From positions 1 through 20,942 of IMG/VR virus record IMGVR_UViG_3300036846_000979: a stretch of 20,942 nucleotides of DNA; one strand, written 5' to 3'. The position numbers were made by a program, and so were the translations under genes. The notes under the pieces were generated by a model. The model ran no database searches. It was not told the origin of the DNA and saw only the letters and a list, made by a program, of their open reading frames with translations. Of the stretch, positions 6,041-13,193 are shown in pieces. The DNA is from a virus. Position 1 is the first letter of the stretch. Each line of letters opens with the position of its first letter.

Positions 6041-6897
6041 CAGCTGATGTACCCGTCGTTCCAGAGGAAGGTCGCCTGGGTGGCGCCGGTCGAGCCGCTC
6101 CCGAGCTGGAGGATGAACCGGGCGTAGGAAGGACCGACCGGCAGGACCGGCCAGCCCGTCGTCAGCGCCCAGTTGATCTGATTGAGCACCGATTGACCGG
6201 CCAGGGTCGCGGTGTGCGCGGCACAGTCGAGCGTCAGCACCTGGCCGGCGCCGAGCGTGGTCGACAGCTGGATCGTGTAGGTGGCGAAGCTGGGCGGCCC
6301 CGTCGAGGGGAAGGCGGTCGTGACGATCTGGCCGTTGGTCAGCGGCCCGGTGACCTGGACGAGCGGCCGCGCCGGCACGTCGCCCGCCGTGTTTATGTTC
6401 GCGCTGTTCGCACCCCAGAGCGCGGTGGCGCTCTTCTGCGCCGGGTCGAAGGCGATGGGGTTGGGCGCGATCCATTGCAGGGCGATGTCGCGCTGGGTGG
6501 CCCCCACGATGGGCCAGTCGTAGGAGTCGGGGCGCAGCGTGAGCGTCCGCTCGGGGTTGGTGCCGCGGTCGAGCACGTAGTGGAGCACCGGTCGCGCGCT
6601 CGGCACCATGTACGGGGCGAAGTTGTCGGCCACGTCGTCGATGCGGGCGCCGGCCGTGGTCAGCGCCGTGATGGCGGCGGTGACGGTGCGCGCGCCCATG
6701 TACTGGGTGCGGTCGATGATGCCGTCCTGGTCCGGGGCGTTGTTCATGACCGTGCGCATGATCGGGGTGCCGAGGTCGAGGCTCTGGCACATCCAGCCTC
6801 CGCTCGGGTTGTCGAGCTGGATCGTGTTGCCGCCGAGGGCGAGCCAGGCCTGGCGCACACAGGTCGGCATACCCGAGATCGGCTGGTGGATTGTCAT
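6040..6897 (-). CDS. Distal tail protein (Dit-like)
   Basis: A 285-aa tail protein lying between the tape measure and hub genes, the usual Dit position. It begins MTIHQPISGMPTCVRQAW and includes segments common in actinophage Dit-like proteins: LDLGTPIMRTVMNNAPDQDG (about 40-59), IDRTQYMGARTVTAAITALT, RPVLHYVLDRGTNPERTLTL and QWIAPNPIAFDPAQK. A galectin-like C-domain is plausible (NGQIVTTAFPSTGPPSFATY onward) but not proven. ATG 6897 overlaps the tape-measure stop (ATGA), and its own stop overlaps the hub start. It is expected to form the ring joining the tube to the hub. Confidence 0.75.
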   Translation of the reverse strand: MTIHQPISGMPTCVRQAWLALGGNTIQLDNPSGGWMCQSLDLGTPIMRTVMNNAPDQDGIIDRTQYMGARTVTAAITALTTAGARIDDVADNFAPYMVPSARPVLHYVLDRGTNPERTLTLRPDSYDWPIVGATQRDIALQWIAPNPIAFDPAQKSATALWGANSANINTAGDVPARPLVQVTGPLTNGQIVTTAFPSTGPPSFATYTIQLSTTLGAGQVLTLDCAAHTATLAGQSVLNQINWALTTGWPVLPVGPSYARFILQLGSGSTGATQATFLWNDGYIS

Positions 6898-8576
6898 ATC
6901 CGGTTCCTCGCCACCCAGGCGGCGCGGCGCATGAAGGCGTCCACGTCCACGCCGCTGGTGAAGTGGGCGTTGTTGACGACCACGGCCGGGCCGCTCGAGC
7001 TCGACGCCATGGCGGGGGCCAGCCCACCGGCACCCGCGCTGACGCCGCCCCCGCGGGCCGGGGTGAGCGCGGCGACGGTGGCGTCGAGGGCGGGCTGGAC
7101 GTGCTGGTCGAAACCGGCGGTTATCCCGAGGCCGAGGCCCTGCATGATGAACTTGCCCTGCTCCATCATCACCTTCGACGGGCTGAAGATCGACAGCGGG
7201 TTCTTCAGGAAATTGCCGACCTTTTTCGCCACGCCGCTGAAGAAGCCCTCGACGGCCTTCCAGGCGTCCTCGGCGCCACGTTTGAGGCTGTTGATGATCG
7301 TCATGCCGATGTCGTAGAGCAGGTTCGTCACATCGCCGATGGCGTTCTTGATGTCGCCCGGGATGCCGCTGAAGAAGCTGACGATGTTGTTCCAGTACGT
7401 CACGATCATGAACACGGCGAGCCCGAACGGGCCCGTGAGGATGGCGAGCAACAGGGGCCAGTTGGCGGCGACCCAGTTGTAGACGCCCATGATGGCGTTC
7501 TTGATGGCGTCGAAGGCGACCACGACGGCGTTCCAGACGTCGAGGACGACCGCCTTGAACGTGTTGAAGTGCGTGACGATGAGCACGATGGCGCCGACCA
7601 GCACCACGCCGATCAGCGTGGCGATGAGCACGACCGGGTTGGCCTCGAGGGCGAGGTTCCACAACCACGTCGCCGCCGTGGCGACGCCGCTCGCGACGGC
7701 CTGCGCGGCCTGGCCGATCTTGAGCAGGTTCACCGCGTTCTTGGTGATCTCGATGGCCGAGCCGAGCCCGGCCATGGCGATGCCGGCGGTGCCGATGGCC
7801 GGGCCGTACTTCTGGGCAAACAGCGAGACGTGGTCGGTGATCTCGGCACGCATGGCGTGGAGGTGGCCGGTGAAGGTGTTGGCCTGGGCACTGGCCTGGC
7901 CGCCGAGACTCTGGCCCAGCTGGTCGACCGCCCCCTTGTAGTCCTTGGTGCCGTCCTTGTTCTTGGTGACGACGATGCCGAATTCCTTGAAGATGCGGGC
8001 GCTGCCGTTGTAGGCCTTGCCGAGCTGCCCCGCCGCAGAGGTCAGGTCCTCGTGCTTGGCCGCGGCGAGGTCGGTCGCCGTGTTGAGCAGTTTGAGCGCT
8101 TCGGTCGGGTCGTGGGTGGCCGAGGTGAGCACGCGCAGAGCGCCCTGGGTCTCGTCGGCCGTGTTGCCGAACTTCTCCTGGTGGCCGATGGCCTCCTCGA
8201 CCTGTTTGGAGTACTGGTCGTAGGAATGGCCGGTGGCGGTGATCGAGGCCTGGAGCTGGGCGTGCGCCGCCTGGTCCTTGGACCCGAGCGCGCTGAGCGC
8301 AAGCCCGACGCCGGCCGCCGCACCACCGACGCCCGCCATCTTGAGGCCGGTGCTCTTGGCGTGCTCGCCCATGTTCTGCATGGACTGGTCGGCGGTCTGC
8401 AGCGCGTTGCCGAAGGGCCCGAGCGCCCCGGTGCTGTTGAGCGTGCCGAGCATGCCCGAGAAGGCGCTGTGCATGCCCTGCGCGGCGCTCTGGCCCTTCT
8501 GCTGGGCGCCGGTGAAGCTCTTGCCGAGCCCGGTGACGTCCCCGAGAATTTTTACCATTATGCTAGGCCCCGCCAC
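6894..8576 (-). CDS. Tail tape measure protein
   Basis: A 560-aa protein that sets tail length and helps DNA ejection. It has an Ala/Gly/Gln-rich helical N-terminus (SFTGAQQKGQSAAQGMHSAF), long amphipathic helices, a hydrophobic core (about 290-400: NPVVLIATLIGVVLVGAIVL and later WPLLLAILTGPFGLAVFMI), and a C-terminal FLKNPLSIFSPSKVMMEQGK segment, a very common tape-measure motif. GTG 8576 has AAGGA 8 nt upstream; ATG 8558 is possible. At 560 aa it is short for a siphovirus; by the usual rule of about 0.15 nm per residue the tail would be roughly 80-85 nm. Normally it follows the chaperones directly; here a plus-strand nuclease gene separates them. Confidence 0.9.
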   Translation of the reverse strand: MAGPSIMVKILGDVTGLGKSFTGAQQKGQSAAQGMHSAFSGMLGTLNSTGALGPFGNALQTADQSMQNMGEHAKSTGLKMAGVGGAAAGVGLALSALGSKDQAAHAQLQASITATGHSYDQYSKQVEEAIGHQEKFGNTADETQGALRVLTSATHDPTEALKLLNTATDLAAAKHEDLTSAAGQLGKAYNGSARIFKEFGIVVTKNKDGTKDYKGAVDQLGQSLGGQASAQANTFTGHLHAMRAEITDHVSLFAQKYGPAIGTAGIAMAGLGSAIEITKNAVNLLKIGQAAQAVASGVATAATWLWNLALEANPVVLIATLIGVVLVGAIVLIVTHFNTFKAVVLDVWNAVVVAFDAIKNAIMGVYNWVAANWPLLLAILTGPFGLAVFMIVTYWNNIVSFFSGIPGDIKNAIGDVTNLLYDIGMTIINSLKRGAEDAWKAVEGFFSGVAKKVGNFLKNPLSIFSPSKVMMEQGKFIMQGLGLGITAGFDQHVQPALDATVAALTPARGGGVSAGAGGLAPAMASSSSGPAVVVNNAHFTSGVDVDAFMRRAAWVARNRI

Positions 8577-8593
8577 TACGGTATCCTTGGTGA

Positions 8594-9262
8594 ATGCGAG
8601 TAGGAGACCGATTCGGACGGCTGGTCGTCAAGACCAAGCCCGTCCGTGAGACGGGGACGAGGCACTACTACGTCCAATGTCGTTGCGACTGCGGGCAACG
8701 GCGACGCATTCGAACCGACGCCCTCACTCAAGGCATGACCCTGTCCTGCGGCTGTTACCAGCGAGAAAGAGTCACCCGCCATAGTGGGTCGGGCACCCGG
8801 CTCTACAAATGCTGGCGGGCCATGATCGACCGGTGCTCGAATCCGCGTTCGGGGAACTGGCGGCGCTACGGCGCACGCGGCATCGATGTCTCCGACGAGT
8901 GGCGTGGATCGTTCGTCGCCTTCCGCGACTGGGCCCTGTCCAACGGGTACGGCGAGAGCCTCTCCATCGACCGGATCGACAACGACGGGAACTACACCCC
9001 GGCCAACTGCCGGTGGGTCACGCCACAGGCGCAGGCAAACAATCGGACCCAGGGCGGACCAGGTCGGCACGGCCGGGCGGTCACGGCCTGGGGCGACACG
9101 AGATGGCTGTACCAATGGCTCACCGACCCCCGCTGCACCGTCAGCCAAAACATGCTGAAGAAACGCCTGAACCGGGGCTGGTCCGCCGAGCGGGCCATGA
9201 CCGAACCGATGGCGACGAGTGCAGACGCCGGGAAACGAGGAGCCGCCGCTCGTTGGGGATGA
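8594..9262 (+). CDS. Zinc-finger/HNH homing-endonuclease-like protein
   Basis: A 222-aa protein of the free-standing HNH family common in phages. The N-terminus has the MRVGDRFGRLVV opening and a Cys cluster (C29, C31, C33, C52, C54, as CRCDCG and SCGC). A middle region RLYKCWRAMIDRCSNP leads to the nuclease signature SIDRIDNDGNYTPANCRW (residues 124-141). The C-terminus (WLYQWLTDPRCTV, then RLNRGWSAERAMTEP) is the helical DNA-recognition tail usual in this family. It probably nicks or cuts a site in related phages that lack the insertion. It runs opposite to all neighbouring structural genes, starts 17 nt from the divergent tape-measure start, and converges on the chaperone gene 12 nt away. 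GGTGA just before the ATG is a weak ribosome site. Confidence 0.85.
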   Translation: MRVGDRFGRLVVKTKPVRETGTRHYYVQCRCDCGQRRRIRTDALTQGMTLSCGCYQRERVTRHSGSGTRLYKCWRAMIDRCSNPRSGNWRRYGARGIDVSDEWRGSFVAFRDWALSNGYGESLSIDRIDNDGNYTPANCRWVTPQAQANNRTQGGPGRHGRAVTAWGDTRWLYQWLTDPRCTVSQNMLKKRLNRGWSAERAMTEPMATSADAGKRGAAARWG

Positions 9263-9274
9263 CGGGCCGGCCAT

Positions 9275-9729
9275 CTAGCGTGTCCTGTTCGCCCGGGCGA
9301 TCTCCTCGGCTTCTGTGGCCATGTACCGCACCATGGCGGCGAAGTCCTCGTCACAGAGCTCGTCGATCTGGTCCGGTGTCATCCGCCAGTAGCGGCAGAA
9401 AGCGGCCCGGGCGTCGGCGAGCTGCCGTTCATAGGGTTTGCGTCGTCCACCTCCACCTCGACGTCGTAGGCGTGCAGCCACAGCGTCGTGGGATCCCAAT
9501 TCGGGTAATCGCGCAGCAGGGCGCGGAAGGCGACGATGCGGAACGGCGCGTTCTGCGCCAGGGCGGCGAAGTCAACGCCCTCGATCTTGGTGATGAGGTC
9601 GAGGGTGCGCTGAGAGGGCAGGCGGGCACTGAAGGCCTGGCTGACGCGCACGAGCGTCGGCAGCGTCTCCTCCGAGATGGCCGAGTACTGCTGGGTCGGA
9701 GGCTCGGCGTCGTAGGGCTCGTCAATCAT
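9275..9729 (-). CDS. Tail assembly chaperone, GT-type frameshift product
   Basis: The long chaperone form made by -1 frameshifting. The first 99 codons are read in the G frame (start ATG 9729), then the ribosome slips on AAACCCT (9439-9433) and continues in the second frame, YERQLADARAAFCRYW, to the stop at 9275, giving 151 aa. The C-terminal part (MTPDQIDELCDEDFAAMVRY, then EAEEIARANRTR) matches the T-domain style of actinophage chaperones. G and GT bind the tape measure and guide tail-tube assembly. The T region also forms a short ORF (from 9499), but its start lies within the G gene and it is best read as the frameshift extension. Confidence 0.85.
9379..9729 (-). CDS. Tail assembly chaperone, G-type product
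   Basis: The unshifted chaperone, 116 aa. It begins MIDEPYDAEPPTQQYSAI, with a helical middle (RTLDLITKIEGVDFAALAQN) and WLHAYDVEVEVDDAN just before the slippery site. Its ATG overlaps the end of the HK97 gp10-like gene by 8 nt. Position between the neck/tail-tube genes and the tape measure, and the presence of the slippery heptamer in the right frame, identify it more securely than sequence similarity alone. Confidence 0.85.
   Translation of the reverse strand: MIDEPYDAEPPTQQYSAISEETLPTLVRVSQAFSARLPSQRTLDLITKIEGVDFAALAQNAPFRIVAFRALLRDYPNWDPTTLWLHAYDVEVEVDDANPMNGSSPTPGPLSAATGG
9393..9439 (-). other. Programmed -1 ribosomal frameshift site with hairpin
   Basis: The heptamer AAACCCT lies at 9439-9433 in phase X XXY YYZ with the G frame (GCA AAC CCT), a canonical -1 slippery sequence. 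Five nt downstream CGGCAG (9427-9422) can pair with CTGCCG (9398-9393), with GCCCGGGC inside the loop, so a stimulatory hairpin or pseudoknot is possible. Shifting joins the two overlapping frames exactly as expected for G/GT chaperones. Confidence 0.8.
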
Positions 9730-10159
9730 GCACGGCCTCCGCTGTGGTCGTCTCGTTGCTCCAGGGGAATGAGTCGAAGGCCTTCTGCGCCCCGGCGCTG
9801 TAGAGCTCGGCCGCCTGGGTGGCCAGAGCGGTCGCTGCGGGGAACAGGTAGCGCCCGTTGGTGACGTACGCGCGCCCGGCCGGGTAGCCGCCGAAATCCA
9901 CGGGACCAGCCCACGGCACCGACGCCGAGCCGGCCCGGATCGACGCCCCCGAACGCGTGCCGCTCGTACGCACGCTGCCCGCCAGGCGCCCCGTGACTTG
10001 GGGGTAGCTCGAGCGCGCCTGGGCGGCCACCGGCTCGGCCGCCTGCTTGCCCGCCGCGCTCAGCGCCTTGTTCAGCGGGCCGGCGTCGGCACAAAGGCGG
10101 TTGGCGTCTCGCACCAGAGCACGCAGGCCGACGACGTCGACCGTCGGAGTCGTGGGCAC
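9722..10159 (-). CDS. HK97 gp10-like neck/tail completion protein
   Basis: A 145-aa protein of the HK97 gp10-like type, a small factor needed at the head-tail joint or for tail completion. Typical features are the N-terminal helix VGLRALVRDANRLCADAGPL, a RSSYPQVTGRLAGSVRTSG segment (about 49-67), then PVDFGGYPAGRAYVTNGRYL with the FGG turn and a C-terminal helix. The GTG start follows the stop of the 30-aa membrane ORF with no gap. The location after the major tail protein and before the chaperones is usual in actinophages. Confidence 0.75.
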   Translation of the reverse strand: MPTTPTVDVVGLRALVRDANRLCADAGPLNKALSAAGKQAAEPVAAQARSSYPQVTGRLAGSVRTSGTRSGASIRAGSASVPWAGPVDFGGYPAGRAYVTNGRYLFPAATALATQAAELYSAGAQKAFDSFPWSNETTTAEAVHD

Positions 10160-10252
10160 CTAGCGCCGCCCGACGCCCAACCACGCCAGCGTTGTCACCA
10201 ACGCGATGACGCCCACCTCGATCAGCAGGACGACCCACTCGGTATCTGTCAT
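10160..10252 (-). CDS. 30-aa single-TM mini-protein
   Basis: A 30-aa ORF (MTDTEWVVLLIEVGVIALVT, then a TTLAWLGVGRR end) with one hydrophobic helix and a positive C-terminus. Its ATG overlaps the stop of the major tail gene (ATGA), and its TAG abuts the GTG of the next gene, filling an otherwise empty 89-nt gap exactly. The tiling argues for translation. A membrane protein here is unusual in a tail operon; its role is unknown. Confidence 0.55.
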   Translation of the reverse strand: MTDTEWVVLLIEVGVIALVTTLAWLGVGRR

Positions 10253-10965
10253 GCCTTGCCCACCACCCAGGCCGTACCGGACCAGTGCGCGCCGATGAGG
10301 TCGGCCGTGATGACGTACTGGCCTGTCGCCCACGCCGTGGTCGGGCTGGCGGTGATGCCAGTGAGCCCAGCCAGGTTGGCCGGGACGGTGGCGCCGCTCG
10401 GGCTGTAGAAGCCGGGGAAGCCGGCCGTCGCCGTCGTGGCGGTGATGGCGCCGGTGTTCACCGTCGGCGGGGCGATCATGTTCCAGTCGATGGCGACCTC
10501 AGAAGCCGCGCCGGCGTCGCCGATCAACAGCTCGAAGGGCATCGGGATGACCTGGCCGGTGATGATCGGGTTGTTGGAGCTCGCCACCAGGCTGGCGTGG
10601 GGGCGCGCCTTGAAGGTGGCCGGGGTGCCGCCGCTGAGGTAGGCCTGATAAGCGGCGTTGAGCGTCTGGTAGGTCGCCCCGGTGTCGAAGGACTGGTAGA
10701 AGGTCAACTTCATGTGGTACTTGGTGACGCCGGGATAGTCGGTCTCGGCACAGAAGCTCGTCACCGTCACGAGCTTGTTCTCGGGGATGATCTCGATGTG
10801 CTTCACCAGACAGCGCAGGTTGACCCCGTTGAGCTCGTAGTAGGCGTCGTTCAGGATCAGCGGGTTCGCTACCGGCGGTACGGGGTCGCCGGTCGCGGTG
10901 ACGCTGGCGTCGAGCTGGCCCGGCGCCTCGAGCACGGCACCGCCGTTCTTTTCTGCTGGGCTCAT
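10249..10965 (-). CDS. Major tail protein (tail tube)
   Basis: A 238-aa tube protein. ATG 10965 has an AAAGGGGAACC ribosome site, the strongest in this block, as expected for a protein needed in many copies. The N-terminal half follows the tube pattern: NPLILNDAYYELNGVNLRCL, a HIEIIPENKLVTVTSFCAET strand pair, then YPGVTKYHMKLTFYQSFDTG. A C-terminal part rich in Thr, Ala and Gly (from about 165) may be a decorating domain on the tube surface. Gene order (after the tail terminator, before the neck protein and chaperones) supports the call. Confidence 0.8.
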   Translation of the reverse strand: MSPAEKNGGAVLEAPGQLDASVTATGDPVPPVANPLILNDAYYELNGVNLRCLVKHIEIIPENKLVTVTSFCAETDYPGVTKYHMKLTFYQSFDTGATYQTLNAAYQAYLSGGTPATFKARPHASLVASSNNPIITGQVIPMPFELLIGDAGAASEVAIDWNMIAPPTVNTGAITATTATAGFPGFYSPSGATVPANLAGLTGITASPTTAWATGQYVITADLIGAHWSGTAWVVGKA

Positions 10966-10975
10966 GGTTCCCCTT

Positions 10976-11362
10976 TCACATTCGGATCTCTAGGGTCAGG
11001 TCGGCCGCCAGCGCCGAAATGTTGTTGGCCGCGATGGCGACCCGACGCCAGTTGGACTGCGTGGTCGGTATGAGCGACTGCACCACCCCACCGAGCCCCG
11101 GGTCGACCGACAGGGCGGCTCTGGCCTCTCCGAGCAGTTCGTCGAGGGTGTCGGGGTCGTTCGGCCCGGCGTAGGCGCCCAGGATGAACTCGACCAGGTC
11201 GACGCCGAAGCTGCTGACGTCGTAGGTCACCGTGCGCGGGTAGGCGCAGACGTAGGCCGGCGGATTGAGCGTCTCGGGCGGCGTAGCGAAGCACGACACC
11301 GGCACCTTGGCCGCCAGCACGTCGGCGATCGCCGCGGCCACAGGAGCGCGCTGCCAGCTCAA
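10976..11362 (-). CDS. Putative tail terminator / head-tail joining protein
   Basis: A 128-aa protein. The N-terminal helix (SWQRAPVAAAIADVLAAKVP), the Pro/Tyr-rich strand (TLNPPAYVCAYPRTVTYDVS) and the long helical C-terminal half ending LALDLTLEIRM-like (actual end ALAADLTLEIRM) fit small terminator proteins that cap the tube. No ATG fits: the open frame starts at 11650 inside the preceding gene. TTG at 11362 overlaps the connector stop (TTGA) and gives a natural MSWQ start; GTG at 11341 is the alternative. Neither has a clear ribosome site, so coupling to the upstream gene is likely. Confidence 0.6.
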   Translation of the reverse strand: MSWQRAPVAAAIADVLAAKVPVSCFATPPETLNPPAYVCAYPRTVTYDVSSFGVDLVEFILGAYAGPNDPDTLDELLGEARAALSVDPGLGGVVQSLIPTTQSNWRRVAIAANNISALAADLTLEIRM

Positions 11363-11691
11363 GAGAAAACCAGCGGGGCATAGAGCGCATAGAGCCGTTC
11401 GGTGTCGGGGTCGGCGCGTCCGACGCGGACCACACCCATGTCCCCCCACGCGATCGTCCCGTCGAGAGAATCGCGCCGGCGATAGATGCGGCCCGCGTCC
11501 ATGACGCACGCCTGGAACACGGCGTCGGGCAGGGTGGTCGTGTCGGACAACCACTGTGAACCCGTCCGCCCGATGCCGTATTCGATGGCGGCGAGGCGGC
11601 ACTGGTCGATGACGGCGTCCTCGGCGGCGTCGGGCTGCAGACGCAGCCACGAGCGCACGTCGGAGAGTCTCGGCCAGCCGCCGCCTGCCAT
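11359..11691 (-). CDS. Head-tail connector (adaptor) protein
   Basis: A 110-aa, mostly helical protein. It begins with LSDVRSWLRLQPDAAEDAVI and DQCRLAAIEYGIGRTG, the opening style of gp6/gp15-like connector proteins that dock under the portal; the FQACVMDAGRIYRRRDSLDG segment (about 58-77) is also usual. It ends GRADPDTERLYALYAPLVFS. The ATG lies 3 nt after the capsid gene stop. It should form the ring joining portal and tail. Confidence 0.75.
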   Translation of the reverse strand: MAGGGWPRLSDVRSWLRLQPDAAEDAVIDQCRLAAIEYGIGRTGSQWLSDTTTLPDAVFQACVMDAGRIYRRRDSLDGTIAWGDMGVVRVGRADPDTERLYALYAPLVFS

Positions 11692-11694
11692 GGC

Positions 11695-13059
11695 TTAGCG
11701 CCTCCGGGCCTTGGGCGTGCCCGGTCCTGAGCCCGGCTCGGCCTCGTCGCGGCGCTCGGTCTCTTCGGCCTCGGCCTCTTCGGCCTCGGCGACCGTCGGC
11801 AGCGTGCCCACCACGGTGAGCGGCACGAAGCTGGTCGTGTCGAGCGTGCCGAACGCCACGTAGCCGCCGTAGGCGACCTGGACGCCGAGCAGGGAAGGCT
11901 CGATGACGCTGAGAAGTCCTATGACCTCCTCATAGACCTCGTAGAGCGTGGACGGCCCGACGATGAGCGTGCCTGAGGCGAAGGTCGGCACCACGATGCG
12001 CGGCAAGCCGAACAGGTCGCCGGCGAACATGCCGAGCTGAGACGTGCCCGGGGCGCCCATCTCGCGGGTCGTGTCGACGGGCAGCACCACGCGGGTCGTG
12101 TCGACTAGGGCGCCGAGGGCGGCCCACACGTCGAGACTGCACCAGATCCGGTCGGGCATGCGCCGGGCCTGCTGGTAGGAGTGCATCGCCGCGGTGTAGA
12201 GGCCGGTGGCCCACTGCGACAGCGTGACGGGCTGGGCCGCCGTCCCTACCGAGACCGCCGTGCCGGTGGCCGCCGTCTTGAAGTTGGCCGCCACCGCCGT
12301 CTCGGTCTGCACCGAGTACACCTCGGCCAGGTCACGCACGACGATGTCCCACGCCGCTGGGCTCGTCCAGTCGATGTCCTGGCGGGAGATGTCGACGTAG
12401 CCGCCATAGGTGGCCTTGGTGAAGGTCACCGGGCTGACGACCATGGCCTGGGACGACAACGCCGTCTTCTGCGTGGCCTGCACGCCGACGGTGGTGTGCG
12501 TGGTGACCTTGGGCCGGGTGAAGGTGGTGCCGGCGATCCCGCCGAGCCCTCGAGCACCGCCCAAGCTGGTGATCAGCGGGCGGAAGCTGTCGATGAGGCT
12601 GACCACCTGGCCGATGATCGGGGTGGGCAACAGGCCGGGCGTCTGGGTCGTCGTCATGTCGGCGCGCTGGGCGTAGAAGTTGCCGAGACGTGACGCCGCC
12701 TGCTCGTCGCGCACCGAGCGGTCGAGGATCGAGTTGCCGCGTACGTAATCCACGATGAACTCGCCCGGGGTGTTCCAGGGTGTCGGGCGGTTCGGCACGG
12801 CCGCCGCCCTTACCGCGGCGGTCTCGGGCCGGGGCAGCGCTGACACGGTGTCGTTATGGGTGGCGCGCAGGGCCTCGAAGCCGGCCAGCGGCTCTATCTG
12901 GGCGTCGATCTCGTTGATGCGCTGACGGGCCGCCTCGAGCAGGTTGCGCTCGGCGTCGACCAGGTCGCGCTCCTCGCCTACCTGGCCGAGGATGGCGTCG
13001 ATGGTCGAGATCTGCTCGTCACGCGCTTCGCGCAGACGGTCAAGGACAACGTTGGGCAT
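11695..13059 (-). CDS. Major capsid protein, HK97 fold
   Basis: A 454-aa capsid subunit. An N-terminal helical part (VLDRLREARDEQISTIDAIL through EIDAQIEPLAGFEA, about residues 5-75) resembles the HK97 delta/scaffold domain, to be removed by the protease encoded upstream. The body has typical HK97-like features: TTTQTPGLLPTPIIGQVVSL, a TFTKATYGGYVDISRQDIDW strand (E-loop region) and RMPDRIWCSLDVWAALG. The C-terminus is a charged tail, VAEAEEAEAEETERRDEAEP followed by GSGPGTPKARRR, unusually long and acidic for this family. The frame opens at 13584, but ATG 13059 with GGAAAGGA 8 nt upstream is the start. Confidence 0.9.
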   Translation of the reverse strand: MPNVVLDRLREARDEQISTIDAILGQVGEERDLVDAERNLLEAARQRINEIDAQIEPLAGFEALRATHNDTVSALPRPETAAVRAAAVPNRPTPWNTPGEFIVDYVRGNSILDRSVRDEQAASRLGNFYAQRADMTTTQTPGLLPTPIIGQVVSLIDSFRPLITSLGGARGLGGIAGTTFTRPKVTTHTTVGVQATQKTALSSQAMVVSPVTFTKATYGGYVDISRQDIDWTSPAAWDIVVRDLAEVYSVQTETAVAANFKTAATGTAVSVGTAAQPVTLSQWATGLYTAAMHSYQQARRMPDRIWCSLDVWAALGALVDTTRVVLPVDTTREMGAPGTSQLGMFAGDLFGLPRIVVPTFASGTLIVGPSTLYEVYEEVIGLLSVIEPSLLGVQVAYGGYVAFGTLDTTSFVPLTVVGTLPTVAEAEEAEAEETERRDEAEPGSGPGTPKARRR

Positions 13060-13193
13060 GGTGCCGTTCCTTTCCGGAATGTCGGATTCGGGGCCAACAC
13101 AGATGCATGGCGCCACGTTGCCCCCACGATGGCCCGGCGATGGGCACTGGGGCCCGGGCGTCGGGCCGGGCGTCGGAACGGACCGGCCGCGGT
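13060..13193 (-). promoter_or_regulatory. 134-bp gap before capsid gene with GC hairpin
   Basis: This is a rare gap in the late operon. It carries the capsid ribosome site, a GC hairpin (GGCCCG 13151-13156 with CGGGCC 13162-13167, loop 5 nt) and, on the minus strand, two near-identical 12-bp units of the form CGACGCCCGGCC. No T-tract follows, and no convincing -35/-10 pair was found. It could hold an mRNA processing site or a promoter that raises capsid expression. Confidence 0.3.

Noticed and set aside
4745-7033. A 762-codon frame suggesting a giant tail protein
   Set aside because: The part upstream of 6040 is out of frame with the Dit-like gene and rich in Arg/Pro/Ala; the real hub gene starts at ATG 6040 with a TGATG overlap.
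6040-7668. A 542-codon frame extending the Dit-like gene into the tape measure
   Set aside because: The extra N-terminal part is a shadow of the tape measure; ATG 6897 with an ATGA overlap is the start.
6891-8603. A 570-codon plus-strand frame
   Set aside because: It is an antisense shadow of the tape measure with Asp/Val/Arg-rich low-complexity composition and no motifs.
13151-13167. GC hairpin before the capsid gene as a terminator
   Set aside because: The stem is only 6 bp, no T-tract follows, and a stop of transcription just before the capsid gene would make little sense; kept only as a low-confidence regulatory gap.
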